Source: Nitrospirota bacterium
GTDB taxonomy: Bacteria; Nitrospirota; Thermodesulfovibrionia; UBA6902
DNA: 9,759 nucleotides
Reading direction: 5' to 3'
Assembly: GCA_015491705.1 (NCBI GenBank)
Contig: WFVK01000232.1
Location: forward strand, 1-9,759
A program made the translations under genes and the position numbers. Positions within the stretch are counted from its first letter, which is position 1; the number at the start of each line of letters is the position of its first letter. The notes beneath the pieces were generated by a model, which saw only the letters and a list, made by a program, of their open reading frames with translations, was not told the DNA's origin and ran no database searches. Below, one piece after another: positions 1 through 6,387 of this stretch.

Positions 1-69
1 AATCGCAGATAAAGCTTTTCCGCCGGGCTCTCCGGCATGCGGGCGATGGTATTATGCAACTGTAAGGTT
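1..69. repeat. Palindromic intergenic repeat, family A (left edge cut by the window)
   Basis: The right arm is clear: TGC..GATG....ATGCAACTGTAAGGTT at 38-69. It aligns with the right arm of the copy at 3937-4001, with 22 of 28 positions identical over 38-65 versus 3974-4001. A small GC hairpin (GCCGG 22-26 with CCGGC 32-36, loop GCTCT) sits where the 3937 copy has its own GC hairpin of different sequence. The reverse complement of the end, AACCTTACAGTTGCATAA, matches the left-arm sequence of the other copies. The left arm here is diverged or outside the window. Confidence 0.6.
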
Positions 70-116
70 TACTGAACGAATATCCCGCGCGTTTCTGCCT
101 GAATCTGCTCCAACCC

Positions 117-145
117 TTGAAAAAACTCAGCGTTATTGATAAATT
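117..145 (+). promoter_or_regulatory. Candidate sigma70-type promoter for pheA
   Basis: TTGAAA at 117-122 (five of six consensus -35 bases) is followed after 17 bases by TAAATT at 140-145 (four of six -10 bases), in an AT-rich stretch about 50 bases ahead of the pheA start. The spacing is ideal but the -10 is weak, so this is only a candidate. It would drive pheA and probably the genes that follow. Confidence 0.35.
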
Positions 146-165
146 AAGCTTCAACAACATATTCA

Positions 166-184
166 TGCCGCTGATCCTGCGGCA
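166..184 (+). promoter_or_regulatory. Leader hairpin just upstream of the pheA start
   Basis: TGCCGC (166-171) and GCGGCA (179-184) form a perfect 6-bp stem with a 7-base loop, ending 11 bases before the ATG. The only Shine-Dalgarno-like bases (AGG 184-186, AAGAG 188-192) touch or follow the 3' side of the stem, so it could influence ribosome loading. No phenylalanine-rich leader peptide is visible, so classical attenuation is not supported. Confidence 0.3.
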
Positions 185-195
185 GGCAAGAGATT

Positions 196-1263
196 ATGAG
201 TGAACTTAAAAAATTGAGAGAAAAGATCGACGAGATCGATCTCAGGATACTTGAGTTATTAAACAAGAGGGCGGAGATCGTCCTTGATGTAGGCAAGGCC
301 AAGAAGAGCAACAACCTGAGTATTCATTCCCCGGAGCGGGAGCGGGAGATTTTCAACAGGCTCAAGGAGGCGAATCCCGGCCCGTTTCCGAACAACGCCC
401 TCAGGCTGATTTATGAGGAGATACTTTCAGCCTCGCTTTCACTGCAGCAGAAGCTGAAGGTGGCCTACCTGGGGCCTTCTGCAACATTCACCCATCTGGC
501 GGCCTGCAGGCGGTTCGGCTCTTCCACCGAATACCTGCCCGAGAGCACGATAAAGGCGGTATTCGATGCCGTCTACAGGGGCAAGGCCCGGTACGGCGTG
601 GTTCCTGTTGAAAATTCCACTGAGGGGGTGGTCAACTACACCCTTGATATGTTCATAGATTCGGATCTCCAGATTGCAGATGAGATAATGCTGGAGATAT
701 CGCACAATCTCCTGTCAAAGACCGGGAAAAAGGAAGACATCAGGAAAATCTATTCCCATCCCCAGCCGAGGGCCCAGTGCAGGGAATGGCTTGAAAAGAA
801 CTGTCCGGGCATTCCGATTATTGAAGAGATGAGCACCGCGGCGGCGGCCCGCCGCGCGGCAAAGGACAGCTCCGCGGCTGCTGTTGCAAGCGAGCTCGCC
901 GCCTCTGTCTACAACCTGAAGTTTGTTGAAAAAGGCATCGAGGATTACAAGACAAACTACACACGTTTTCTTGTGATTGCAAAGGAATCGCCCAGGAGGA
1001 CGGGCAGGGACAGGACATCTATCATGTTTTCAGTGAAGGACCAGCCCGGCGCCCTCTACCTGATACTCAGGCCGTTTGCCAGGCACAAGATAAATCTCAC
1101 GAAGATCGAATCAAGGCCGTCAAAGAGAAAGGCATGGGAATACATTTTCTTTGTGGACATGGAAGGGCATGTGGAGGACAAGGCGGTCAGGAAGGCCATA
1201 GAAGACGTGAAGAAAGAATGCCTGTACTTTAAGGTGCTTGGCTCCTACCCTTCTGCAGAATAG
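196..1263 (+). CDS. pheA: Bifunctional chorismate mutase / prephenate dehydratase (P-protein)
   Basis: This cytoplasmic enzyme converts chorismate to prephenate and then to phenylpyruvate, the committed branch to phenylalanine. The 355 residues show the usual three domains. An AroQ-type chorismate mutase occupies about residues 1-88, with R8, R25, K36, R48 and E49 in the places of E. coli R11, R28, K39, R51 and E52. A prephenate dehydratase domain spans about 88-265, beginning KVAYLGP and containing the catalytic T256-R257-F258. A C-terminal ACT domain spans about 275-352, with GALY and the E305-S306-R307-P308 motif linked to phenylalanine binding, so feedback inhibition by phenylalanine is expected. 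The ATG gives a standard N-terminus, but its Shine-Dalgarno is weak. It is the first gene of the aromatic cluster and hisC follows after 64 bases. The family assignment is secure. Confidence 0.97.
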   Translation: MSELKKLREKIDEIDLRILELLNKRAEIVLDVGKAKKSNNLSIHSPEREREIFNRLKEANPGPFPNNALRLIYEEILSASLSLQQKLKVAYLGPSATFTHLAACRRFGSSTEYLPESTIKAVFDAVYRGKARYGVVPVENSTEGVVNYTLDMFIDSDLQIADEIMLEISHNLLSKTGKKEDIRKIYSHPQPRAQCREWLEKNCPGIPIIEEMSTAAAARRAAKDSSAAAVASELAASVYNLKFVEKGIEDYKTNYTRFLVIAKESPRRTGRDRTSIMFSVKDQPGALYLILRPFARHKINLTKIESRPSKRKAWEYIFFVDMEGHVEDKAVRKAIEDVKKECLYFKVLGSYPSAE

Positions 1264-1282
1264 AAAAGGTTTGCCGAGAAGT

Positions 1283-1323
1283 TAACCCTCCCCGGACTTC
1301 CCCGTCGAGGGGGGGATATTTTT
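1283..1323 (+). terminator. GC-rich hairpin with T-run between pheA and hisC (possible attenuator; resembles half of the 6308 repeat)
   Basis: CCTCCCC at 1287-1293 can pair with the seven Gs at 1309-1315 (one G-T wobble). An inner alternative is CCCC 1300-1303 with GGGG 1309-1312. ATATTTTT follows at 1316-1323, giving the layout of an intrinsic terminator. It ends only four bases before the hisC ATG. The block starting TAACCCTCCCCGG also resembles the left half of the palindrome at 6308-6384, so it may be repeat-derived and not a working terminator. Confidence 0.35.
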
Positions 1324-1327
1324 CCAG

Positions 1328-2407
1328 ATGATAAGCGCTCCGGAACATATAAGAACGATAAAACCCTATTCACCGGGCAAGCCGGTGGAGGAGCTCGAGC
1401 GGGAGCTCGGGATCACCGGCTCTGTCAAGCTTGCCTCCAATGAAAACCCCGCAGGCCCTTCGCCCCTTGCCGTCAAGGCCATGCGTGAAAGCGCCGGCTC
1501 GCTGAACAGGTATCCTGACGGCGGTTGTTATTACCTCAGGGAGGCATTGTCCGCAAAGCTGAGGATAAGACCCCGGGAATTGATTTTCGGCAACGGCTCC
1601 AACGAGATCATCGAACTGGCGGTCAGGACGTTTCTGGCCCCGGGCGACGAGGTGATCTCCGCGCACCCGTCCTTTGTGGTTTATTCCACGATCGTACAGG
1701 CAGCAGGAGGCAGGAACATAATCGTTCCGCTTAAAGACATGCGGCACGACCTTGAGGCAATGGCCTCGGCGATAACGGACAGGACGAAGATCATTTTCAT
1801 AGCGAATCCCAACAACCCCACCGGCACGATCAACACGCGCGCGGGGATGGATTCCTTCATGGAAAAGGTTCCTCCCGGTATCCTCGTGGTCATTGACGAG
1901 GCCTATTATGAATATGTTACTGCCGCGGATTACGCGGACGGCATGAAATACTTCAGGCAGGGCAGGGATTTGCTTATCCTGAGGACATTTTCTAAAATAT
2001 ACGGTCTGGCAGGGCTCAGGATAGGCTATGGCATCTCGAGGGCCGGAATAACCGCGGAGATGGACAAGGTACGCCAGCCTTTTAATGTGAATTCACCGGC
2101 GCAGAAGGCCGCAGCTGCAGCACTGGGCGATACCGGGCATATAGAAAAGACAAAAAGGATAAACGAAAGGGGAAAGAAATATCTCTACAGGGAACTGTCG
2201 AAATTAAAGATAAGGTATGTGCCCACAGAGGCTAATTTCATATATATGGTTTTCGGAAAGAACACAGCCCGCCGATTATACAATGCCCTTTTGAGAGAAG
2301 GTGTGATTGTAAGGCCGGTCGGACCGTCCGAACTACGTGTAACCATAGGGCTGCCGGGGGAAAATAAAAAATTCATAGAGGCATTAAGAAAAGTTATATC
2401 GGCCTGA
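1328..2407 (+). CDS. hisC: Histidinol-phosphate / aromatic aminotransferase (class I/II PLP enzyme)
   Basis: The 359-residue protein has the typical HisC start (IKPYSPGKPVEELERELG) and the fold-type I aminotransferase motifs in order: substrate-facing SNENPAGPS, A159-NPNNPTGT with N163, D190-EAYYEY with Y193, and R219-TFSK with PLP lysine K223, followed by GLAGLRIGYG. Family members transaminate histidinol phosphate, and many also act on phenylpyruvate, 4-hydroxyphenylpyruvate or prephenate. Its place between pheA and aroF-tyrA suggests that it serves phenylalanine and tyrosine synthesis, possibly alongside histidine synthesis; B. subtilis hisC lies in a comparable aro/tyr setting. The ATG at 1328 gives the expected N-terminus, although the G-rich Shine-Dalgarno-like tract lies about 12 bases upstream, farther than usual. 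True substrate preference cannot be read from the sequence. Confidence 0.93.
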   Translation: MISAPEHIRTIKPYSPGKPVEELERELGITGSVKLASNENPAGPSPLAVKAMRESAGSLNRYPDGGCYYLREALSAKLRIRPRELIFGNGSNEIIELAVRTFLAPGDEVISAHPSFVVYSTIVQAAGGRNIIVPLKDMRHDLEAMASAITDRTKIIFIANPNNPTGTINTRAGMDSFMEKVPPGILVVIDEAYYEYVTAADYADGMKYFRQGRDLLILRTFSKIYGLAGLRIGYGISRAGITAEMDKVRQPFNVNSPAQKAAAAALGDTGHIEKTKRINERGKKYLYRELSKLKIRYVPTEANFIYMVFGKNTARRLYNALLREGVIVRPVGPSELRVTIGLPGENKKFIEALRKVISA

Positions 2408-2486
2408 AAAACCGGAAAATTTCCTGCTGTTTGATTTATAATCAGTATCTGCCGGCATCCCGGATTTAAATCTTTACATTAGCCCT

Positions 2487-2544
2487 GACCTTAATGTTGC
2501 ATAAACAGGAGGGGAGAGCCCGCCGTAAAACCCTGTTTAAGGTT
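2487..2544. repeat. Palindromic intergenic repeat, family A (variant)
   Basis: The left arm ACCTTAATGTTGCATAAAC (2488-2506) matches the family. The right side CCTGTTTAAGGT (2532-2543) pairs perfectly with ACCTT plus AAACAGG of the left arm, bulging out the middle bases around TGTTGC. The centre is GC-rich. It lies 80 bases after the hisC stop and overlaps the 39-bp repeat shared with 6169-6207. Confidence 0.6.
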
Positions 2545-2550
2545 CAGAGG
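2512..2550 (+). repeat. 39-bp dispersed repeat, copy 1
   Basis: It is identical at 35 of 39 positions, without gaps, to 6169-6207, 3.6 kb away. The longest shared core is GTAAAACCCTGTTT, then AGGTTCAG. Both copies are followed by GGTTCA-type short repeats (here to 2569). Both lie downstream of aromatic-pathway genes (hisC here, aroA at the other copy). Confidence 0.75.
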
Positions 2551-2590
2551 CTGTAGGTTCAGGGTTCAACAGATGAGCAATATGATATCC

Positions 2591-2647
2591 CCTTTCCCTG
2601 CGGGAGAGGATCAGGGAGAGGGGGGAAGGGAATCCTGTCGGGACAGG
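2591..2647. repeat. Purine-rich GGGAGAGG repeat and adjoining perfect hairpin
   Basis: TTTCCCTGCGGGAGAGG (2593-2609) followed by AGGGAGAGGGGGGAAGGG (2613-2630) resembles the intergenic CCCTCTCCC/GGGAGAGGG hairpin elements found in many bacterial genomes (from memory, not searched). Immediately after it, CCTGTC 2634-2639 and GACAGG 2642-2647 form a perfect 6-bp stem with a two-base loop. No coding function is evident. Confidence 0.45.
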
Positions 2648-2673
2648 CAATGAAGAAGGCAGAGACTCACCGC

Positions 2674-2749
2674 CTGTCACCCCGAACGAAGAGAGAGGTC
2701 TTATAACTCATCGACAGCGAAAGATTTCTCCCTCCGGCCGGAAAGACGG
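2674..2749. repeat. 76-bp imperfect palindrome (MITE-like CTGTCACCCCGA element)
   Basis: The left arm CTGTCACCCCGAACGAAG (from 2674, continuing GAGAGGTCTT) and the reverse complement of the right arm, CCGTCTTTCCGGCCGGAG (then GGAGAAATCT), agree at most positions. The arms are about 29 bases long around a 20-base AT-rich centre. The layout matches widespread bacterial intergenic palindromes of the GTCATTCCGAGCGAAG type. No transposase gene lies nearby, so it would be non-autonomous. Confidence 0.6.
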
Positions 2750-2789
2750 ATGCAGACATCTTCACAGTCCTGCAGGAGACCCGCGGAAG

Positions 2790-2889
2790 AAACTGTTTTT
2801 TAAAATGCAACTTTATGTCTTTAAATGACTTTTTCAAAAATCTTGTTGAAATCTCTTGACATTAATAAAACATATCAGAGGGGGTCGTC
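2790..2889 (+). promoter_or_regulatory. AT-rich leader with possible aroF promoter
   Basis: The last 100 bases before aroF are markedly AT-rich compared with their surroundings. They contain a perfect -35-like TTGACA at 2856-2861, but no good -10 at the proper distance, since the +17 position falls in the Shine-Dalgarno. A second reading is TTGAAA 2846-2851 with CATATC 2871-2876 (19-base gap). A promoter here would make sense after the long repeat-filled gap, but the exact boxes are uncertain. Confidence 0.25.
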
Positions 2890-3915
2890 ATGGATATTAT
2901 CGTACTGAAACCGAAAGTCACGGCAAAGGAGCTTCGCCATATTGTAAAAAAACTCGAGAGCATGGGTTTTAAGGCCAATATCTCCAAGGGCACCGAGAGA
3001 ACCGTCATCGGTGTTATCGGCGATACATCAAAGATCACCGAGGATGAGAGCAATGCATTTGCCTCAATGGCGGGAGTGGAGACAATACACAGGATCATCC
3101 AGCCGTTTAAACTGGCAAGCAGGGACTTCAGGTCCGGCAACACCACCTTCAGGGTCGGCAGGCATACAATAGGAGGCAAAAAGATACAGGTGATAGCAGG
3201 CCCCTGCGCTGTTGAGAACCTGCCCACACTCCTGGCAATAGCCCGTGAAGTCAAGAAGGCCGGGGCATCGTTTATAAGGGGAGGGGCATTCAAGCCGAGG
3301 ACATCTCCGTACAGCTTTCAGGGGCTGGGAGAGGAAGGCCTGAAATATCTTGCAGAGGCGCGCAAGGAAACAGGCCTTCCTGTTGTCACCGAGGTCATGG
3401 ACCCGCGGGACATCGACGTTGTCCTGGAATACGCTGATGTGATTCAGGTCGGGGCGAGAAACATGCAGAATTTCAGGCTCCTCCAGGCCATCGGCGCCCA
3501 TGACAAGCCCATTGTCCTGAAGAGAGGTCTCTCTGCAACTATAAAGGACCTCCTCATGGCCGCAGAATATATAATGGCGCAGGGCAATAACAGGATCATG
3601 CTGTGCGAGCGGGGGATACGGACATTCGAGACCGCCACGAGAAACACCCTCGACTTAAACGCAGTGCCTGTCCTGAAAAAGCTCTCCCACCTTCCGGTTA
3701 TCGTTGACCCCAGTCACGGCGCAGGCCAGTGGAATCTGGTTGCTCCAATGGCAAAGGCCGCTGTTGCAGCGGGTGCGGACGGCCTGATTATCGAGGTGCA
3801 TTCAAAACCCGAAGAGGCGTTGTCAGACGGCGAGCAGTCGCTGAAACCCGAGAAATTCAAGACACTGATGAAGGAACTGAAGGCCGTCGCAAGGGCCGTG
3901 GGAAGGACACTGTAA
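2890..3915 (+). CDS. aroF: 3-deoxy-7-phosphoheptulonate synthase (DAHP synthase) with N-terminal regulatory domain
   Basis: The enzyme condenses phosphoenolpyruvate and erythrose 4-phosphate at the entry of the shikimate pathway. Residues 1 to about 70 form a ferredoxin-like domain like that of the Thermotoga maritima enzyme, where it mediates feedback inhibition by aromatic amino acids. The rest is the TIM-barrel catalytic domain: A103-GPCAVE with metal ligand C106, R130[15 protein letters not shown] for phosphate binding, [25 protein letters not shown]273-PSHGAG with metal ligand H276, and the acidic ligands E302 and D313. The length of 341 residues fits this type-I-beta subgroup. AGAGGGGG at 2877-2884 is a strong Shine-Dalgarno for the ATG. 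tyrA follows after 110 bases occupied mostly by a palindromic repeat. Confidence 0.96.
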   Translation: MDIIVLKPKVTAKELRHIVKKLESMGFKANISKGTERTVIGVIGDTSKITEDESNAFASMAGVETIHRIIQPFKLASRDFRSGNTTFRVGRHTIGGKKIQVIAGPCAVENLPTLLAIAREVKKAGASFIRGGAFKPRTSPYSFQGLGEEGLKYLAEARKETGLPVVTEVMDPRDIDVVLEYADVIQVGARNMQNFRLLQAIGAHDKPIVLKRGLSATIKDLLMAAEYIMAQGNNRIMLCERGIRTFETATRNTLDLNAVPVLKKLSHLPVIVDPSHGAGQWNLVAPMAKAAVAAGADGLIIEVHSKPEEALSDGEQSLKPEKFKTLMKELKAVARAVGRTL

Positions 3916-3936
3916 AAGAGATGCACCTGCACTGCT

Positions 3937-4001
3937 AACCTTAATCTTGCATAAACCGGCAGGCTTCCCTGCCTGCTGAGGATGTTTTCATGCAACTGTA
4001 A
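3937..4001. repeat. Palindromic intergenic repeat, family A (full copy)
   Basis: This is the best full copy. The left arm AACCTTAATCTTGCATAAAC is at 3937-3956. A central perfect hairpin follows (GGCAGG 3958-3963, loop CTTC, CCTGCC 3968-3973). The right arm GTTTTCATGCAACTGTAA (3984-4001) is complementary to the left arm. It starts 21 bases after the aroF stop and ends 24 bases before tyrA, so it occupies most of the gap. No T-run follows the hairpin, so a simple terminator is unlikely. Confidence 0.7.
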
Positions 4002-4025
4002 TTATAACTCTGGACGGATACTGTT

Positions 4026-4895
4026 ATGAATTTTAAAAAAAATATTGCAATTATAGGTGTCGGGCTTATCGGGAGCTCTTTTGCCCTGTCACTGAAGGCG
4101 CACGGGTTCACCGGAAGGATTACCGGCATAGGGAGAAATGAGGACAACCTGGTCAGGGCGGAGGAAATGGGAATAATAGATGCGCATACCACCGTCCATG
4201 CCGAAGGGGTTAAAGACGCAGACCTCGTGCTGCTGGCCTCACCTGTAGGCCGGTTTGAACAGATCATCAATGATGTAAGGCATAACCTGAAACGCGGGGC
4301 CATAGTCACGGATGTAGGCAGCGTGAAGGCCGGGGTCATCAGGAGGCTCGAACCCCTGATGCCGCCCGGCGTGAACTTTGTGGGCGGCCATCCTATTGCA
4401 GGCAAGGAATGCTCCGGCATAGACGCCGCTACTGCTGATCTTTTCACAAATGCCAGATGCATTATTACACCGGGCCCGGATACGGACAAGGAAGCGCTGG
4501 ATAGCGTGGTCAGCCTGTGGGAGGAGATAGGAAGCAGAACACTGCTCATGAACCCCGAGGAACACGATCTCATATTTGCAGCAGTGAGCCACCTGCCCCA
4601 TGTGGTTGCCTATGCGCTGGTCAATACCATCCTTGATGTGGATGAGGGCATCCTCCATCACGGCGGCAAGGGACTTGCGGATATGACGAGGATTGCACTG
4701 AGTCCTGTAGAGCTCTGGCGCGATATATGCATGTACAACAGAGAAGAGATACTCGGCACCCTCAGGAAATTTTCATCCTCCATATCACGGATAATAAAAC
4801 TCATGGAAGAATCGGACTGGACAGGTCTTGAGAAAGAATTTGCCAGGGCAAAAGAGGCGAGACAGGGCATTGAACCGGATCAGCATAAAAAATAA
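4026..4895 (+). CDS. tyrA: Prephenate (or arogenate) dehydrogenase
   Basis: This enzyme performs the oxidative decarboxylation of prephenate or arogenate toward tyrosine. The 289-residue protein has an N-terminal Rossmann domain with G11-VGLIG and a helical C-terminal domain. Visible active-site motifs are G120-GHPIAGKE with H122, S188-HLPH with H189, and GGKGLADMTRIA with R222 expected to hold the substrate carboxylate. There is no C-terminal ACT domain, unlike the longer Bacillus type. The residue after strand beta-2 is R37 (GIGRN) and not an acidic one, which hints at NADP rather than NAD. No clear Shine-Dalgarno precedes the ATG, although the protein start fits the family exactly. The 3' end overlaps aroA by 26 bases, consistent with coupled translation. 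Confidence 0.95.
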   Translation: MNFKKNIAIIGVGLIGSSFALSLKAHGFTGRITGIGRNEDNLVRAEEMGIIDAHTTVHAEGVKDADLVLLASPVGRFEQIINDVRHNLKRGAIVTDVGSVKAGVIRRLEPLMPPGVNFVGGHPIAGKECSGIDAATADLFTNARCIITPGPDTDKEALDSVVSLWEEIGSRTLLMNPEEHDLIFAAVSHLPHVVAYALVNTILDVDEGILHHGGKGLADMTRIALSPVELWRDICMYNREEILGTLRKFSSSISRIIKLMEESDWTGLEKEFARAKEARQGIEPDQHKK

Positions 4896-6162
4896 AGGCC
4901 CCTTGACAGGAGAGCTGAACGCGCCTCCGGACAAGTCGATTTCACACCGTGCCGTTATACTCTCCTGCCTTGCCGAAGGCCGGAGCGTCATCCATAATTT
5001 TCTTGCGGCCGAAGACCCGTTAAGGACACTCGATGCCTTCAGGCGTATGGGGATTGACATCCGCACCGGGGCGCAGGCAGGCGATATAATAATCGGGGGC
5101 AGGGGCCTACGCGGCCTCAGGGCGCCTGACGGAGCCATAGACTGCGGCAATTCAGGCACCACAATGAGACTTTTAAGCGGGGTGCTCGCGGCGCAGCCCT
5201 TTACCAGCACGCTCACAGGCGATTCCTCTTTGAGCCGGAGGCCCATGCAGAGGATCATCACCCCGCTGCAGGAGATGGGTGCGCGCATAACATCTGAAAA
5301 GGGCGGGTACCCCCCGCTGAAAATCACAGGCGGCGGGTTAAGGCCTGTTTACTACCGTTGCCCGGTGGCAAGCGCACAGGTCAAATCAGCCGTACTGCTT
5401 GCCGGTCTGTTCTGTGACGGGGTCACCACTGTAAGCGAGCCTGCAAAATCCAGGGACCACACGGAACGCATGCTCAGTGCATGCGGGGTTGATATCCGGA
5501 TAGAGGGCAACGAGGTGAGCGTCAGGGGGCCGGCGTCCCTGAGGCCGCTGCATATGACAGTGCCGGGGGACCTGTCATCTGCAGCTTTCTTTATGGTCGG
5601 CGGGCTTATTGTCGCCGGCTCCGGGATAACGGTGAAAAACACGGGGATAAATCCGACGAGGGCCGGAATAATAGATATTCTGAAGATGATGGGGGCGGAT
5701 ATAAGGCTTGAAAACGAGAGGGAGGTCTCGGGGGAGCCTGTAGCGGACATACATGTTAAACATTCAGAACTCTCCGGCGTTGAAATCGGCGGCGACCTTG
5801 TTGTCAGGGCAATCGATGAATTCCCGGTCCTGTGCGTTGCAGCGGCAAAGGCCCGGGGAACGACCGTAATCACGGGGGCGCGGGAGTTGAGGGTCAAGGA
5901 ATCGGACAGGATTGCCTCAATGGCCGCGGAGCTGCGGAAAATGGGCGTGGCGGTTGAAGAGCTTGAGGACGGCCTCGTTATCGAGGGAAGAGAGGAGTTG
6001 ATTGGCGCAGATGTTGAAAGCCGCGGTGACCACAGGATTGCCATGTCAATGATAATTGCAGGACTCACGACGGATAAGGAGACCACCGTCAGGGACACGG
6101 AGTGTGTAAATACGTCATTCCCGGGATTCATGGAGATACTGGAAGGCCTGCTGCCCGCATGA
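4870..6162 (+). CDS. aroA: 3-phosphoshikimate 1-carboxyvinyltransferase (EPSP synthase)
   Basis: The enzyme transfers the enolpyruvyl group of PEP to shikimate 3-phosphate. From the TTG at 4870 the protein is 430 residues, normal for the family, and begins NRISIKNKGPLTGELNAP as expected. Conserved blocks are D21-KSISHRA, GNSGTTMR, GDSSLSRRPM, SAQVKSA, S-R195-DHTE, GDLSSAAFF, NPTRAG, D316-EFP (catalytic Asp), K343-ESDR and GDHRIAMS, distributed over two inside-out alpha/beta domains. No ATG or GTG is available at the start. TTG codons at 4828 and 4840 would add 14 or 10 residues without family support, and GAGG at 4854-4857 favours 4870. The gene overlaps tyrA. Several motifs are of the Gram-positive/class II kind rather than the E. 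coli kind. Confidence 0.95.
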   Translation: MNRISIKNKGPLTGELNAPPDKSISHRAVILSCLAEGRSVIHNFLAAEDPLRTLDAFRRMGIDIRTGAQAGDIIIGGRGLRGLRAPDGAIDCGNSGTTMRLLSGVLAAQPFTSTLTGDSSLSRRPMQRIITPLQEMGARITSEKGGYPPLKITGGGLRPVYYRCPVASAQVKSAVLLAGLFCDGVTTVSEPAKSRDHTERMLSACGVDIRIEGNEVSVRGPASLRPLHMTVPGDLSSAAFFMVGGLIVAGSGITVKNTGINPTRAGIIDILKMMGADIRLENEREVSGEPVADIHVKHSELSGVEIGGDLVVRAIDEFPVLCVAAAKARGTTVITGARELRVKESDRIASMAAELRKMGVAVEELEDGLVIEGREELIGADVESRGDHRIAMSMIIAGLTTDKETTVRDTECVNTSFPGFMEILEGLLPA

Positions 6163-6168
6163 GCCGGC

Positions 6169-6207
6169 GGGAGAGCCCCCTGTAAAACCCTGTTTGAGGT
6201 TCAGGGG
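6169..6207 (+). repeat. 39-bp dispersed repeat, copy 2
   Basis: It matches 2512-2550 at 35 of 39 positions. It begins six bases after the aroA stop codon and runs straight into the GGGTTCAA tract. The family A left arm present upstream of copy 1 is missing here, so this looks like a partial or right-half element. Confidence 0.75.
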
Positions 6208-6247
6208 TTTAAGGGTTCAAGGGTTGAGGGGTTCAAGGTTCGGGGGT
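6198..6247 (+). repeat. Degenerate GGGTTCAA short tandem repeat with G-quadruplex motif
   Basis: About seven imperfect 7-8-base units (GGTTCAG, GGGTTTAA, GGGTTCAA, GGGTTGAG, GGGTTCAA, GGTTCGG, GGGTTG) follow each other. G-tracts at 6204-6207, 6213-6215, 6221-6223 and 6228-6231 are separated by loops of 5, 5 and 4 bases, which satisfies the usual G3+N1-7 quadruplex rule on the + (non-template) strand. TATAAT follows at 6251-6256 but lacks a well-placed -35. Confidence 0.6.
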
Positions 6248-6307
6248 TGTTATAATGTAGGGGGTACTGAAAATAAGTCTTTATTGCAGGAGGAGAAATT
6301 AATCGGA

Positions 6308-6384
6308 TAACTCCCCCGGCCCCTCTTAACCTAAGAGGGGAGATATATTTCCCCCTTAAGTTAAGGGGAGGTTGGGAGGGGTTA
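6308..6384. repeat. 77-bp double-hairpin palindromic element
   Basis: Two perfect hairpins lie side by side: CCCCTCTTA 6320-6328 with TAAGAGGGG 6332-6340 (loop ACC), and CCCCTTA 6352-6358 with TAAGGGG 6362-6368 (loop AGT). The outer ends TAACTCCCCC (6308) and GGGAGGGGTTA (to 6384) are themselves complementary, so the whole 77 bases can fold into a cruciform-like structure around AGATATATTT. It resembles the common bacterial intergenic CCCTCCCAACCTCCCCTTAA-type repeats (from memory). It ends 29 bases before the next gene. Confidence 0.65.
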
Positions 6385-6387
6385 CTT

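Noticed and set aside
37..75. 12-residue ORF ahead of pheA as a possible attenuation leader peptide
   Set aside because: It falls inside the repeat, has no phenylalanine codons and is not linked to a terminator structure.
2573..2653. 26-residue ORF in the hisC-aroF gap
   Set aside because: Built from the purine-rich repeat and hairpin sequence, with no Shine-Dalgarno; not a credible gene.
2862..3293. 143-codon open frame on the minus strand over aroF
   Set aside because: It lies entirely opposite the well-conserved DAHP synthase and shows no recognisable protein features; it is a shadow frame.
2487..4001. Spaced similar repeats considered as a CRISPR array
   Set aside because: Copies are kilobases apart, palindromic and irregularly spaced, without unique spacers or cas genes.
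5352..6131. 259-codon open frame on the minus strand over aroA
   Set aside because: Serine/proline/isoleucine-rich composition typical of an antisense frame of a GC-biased gene; aroA on the + strand is unambiguous.
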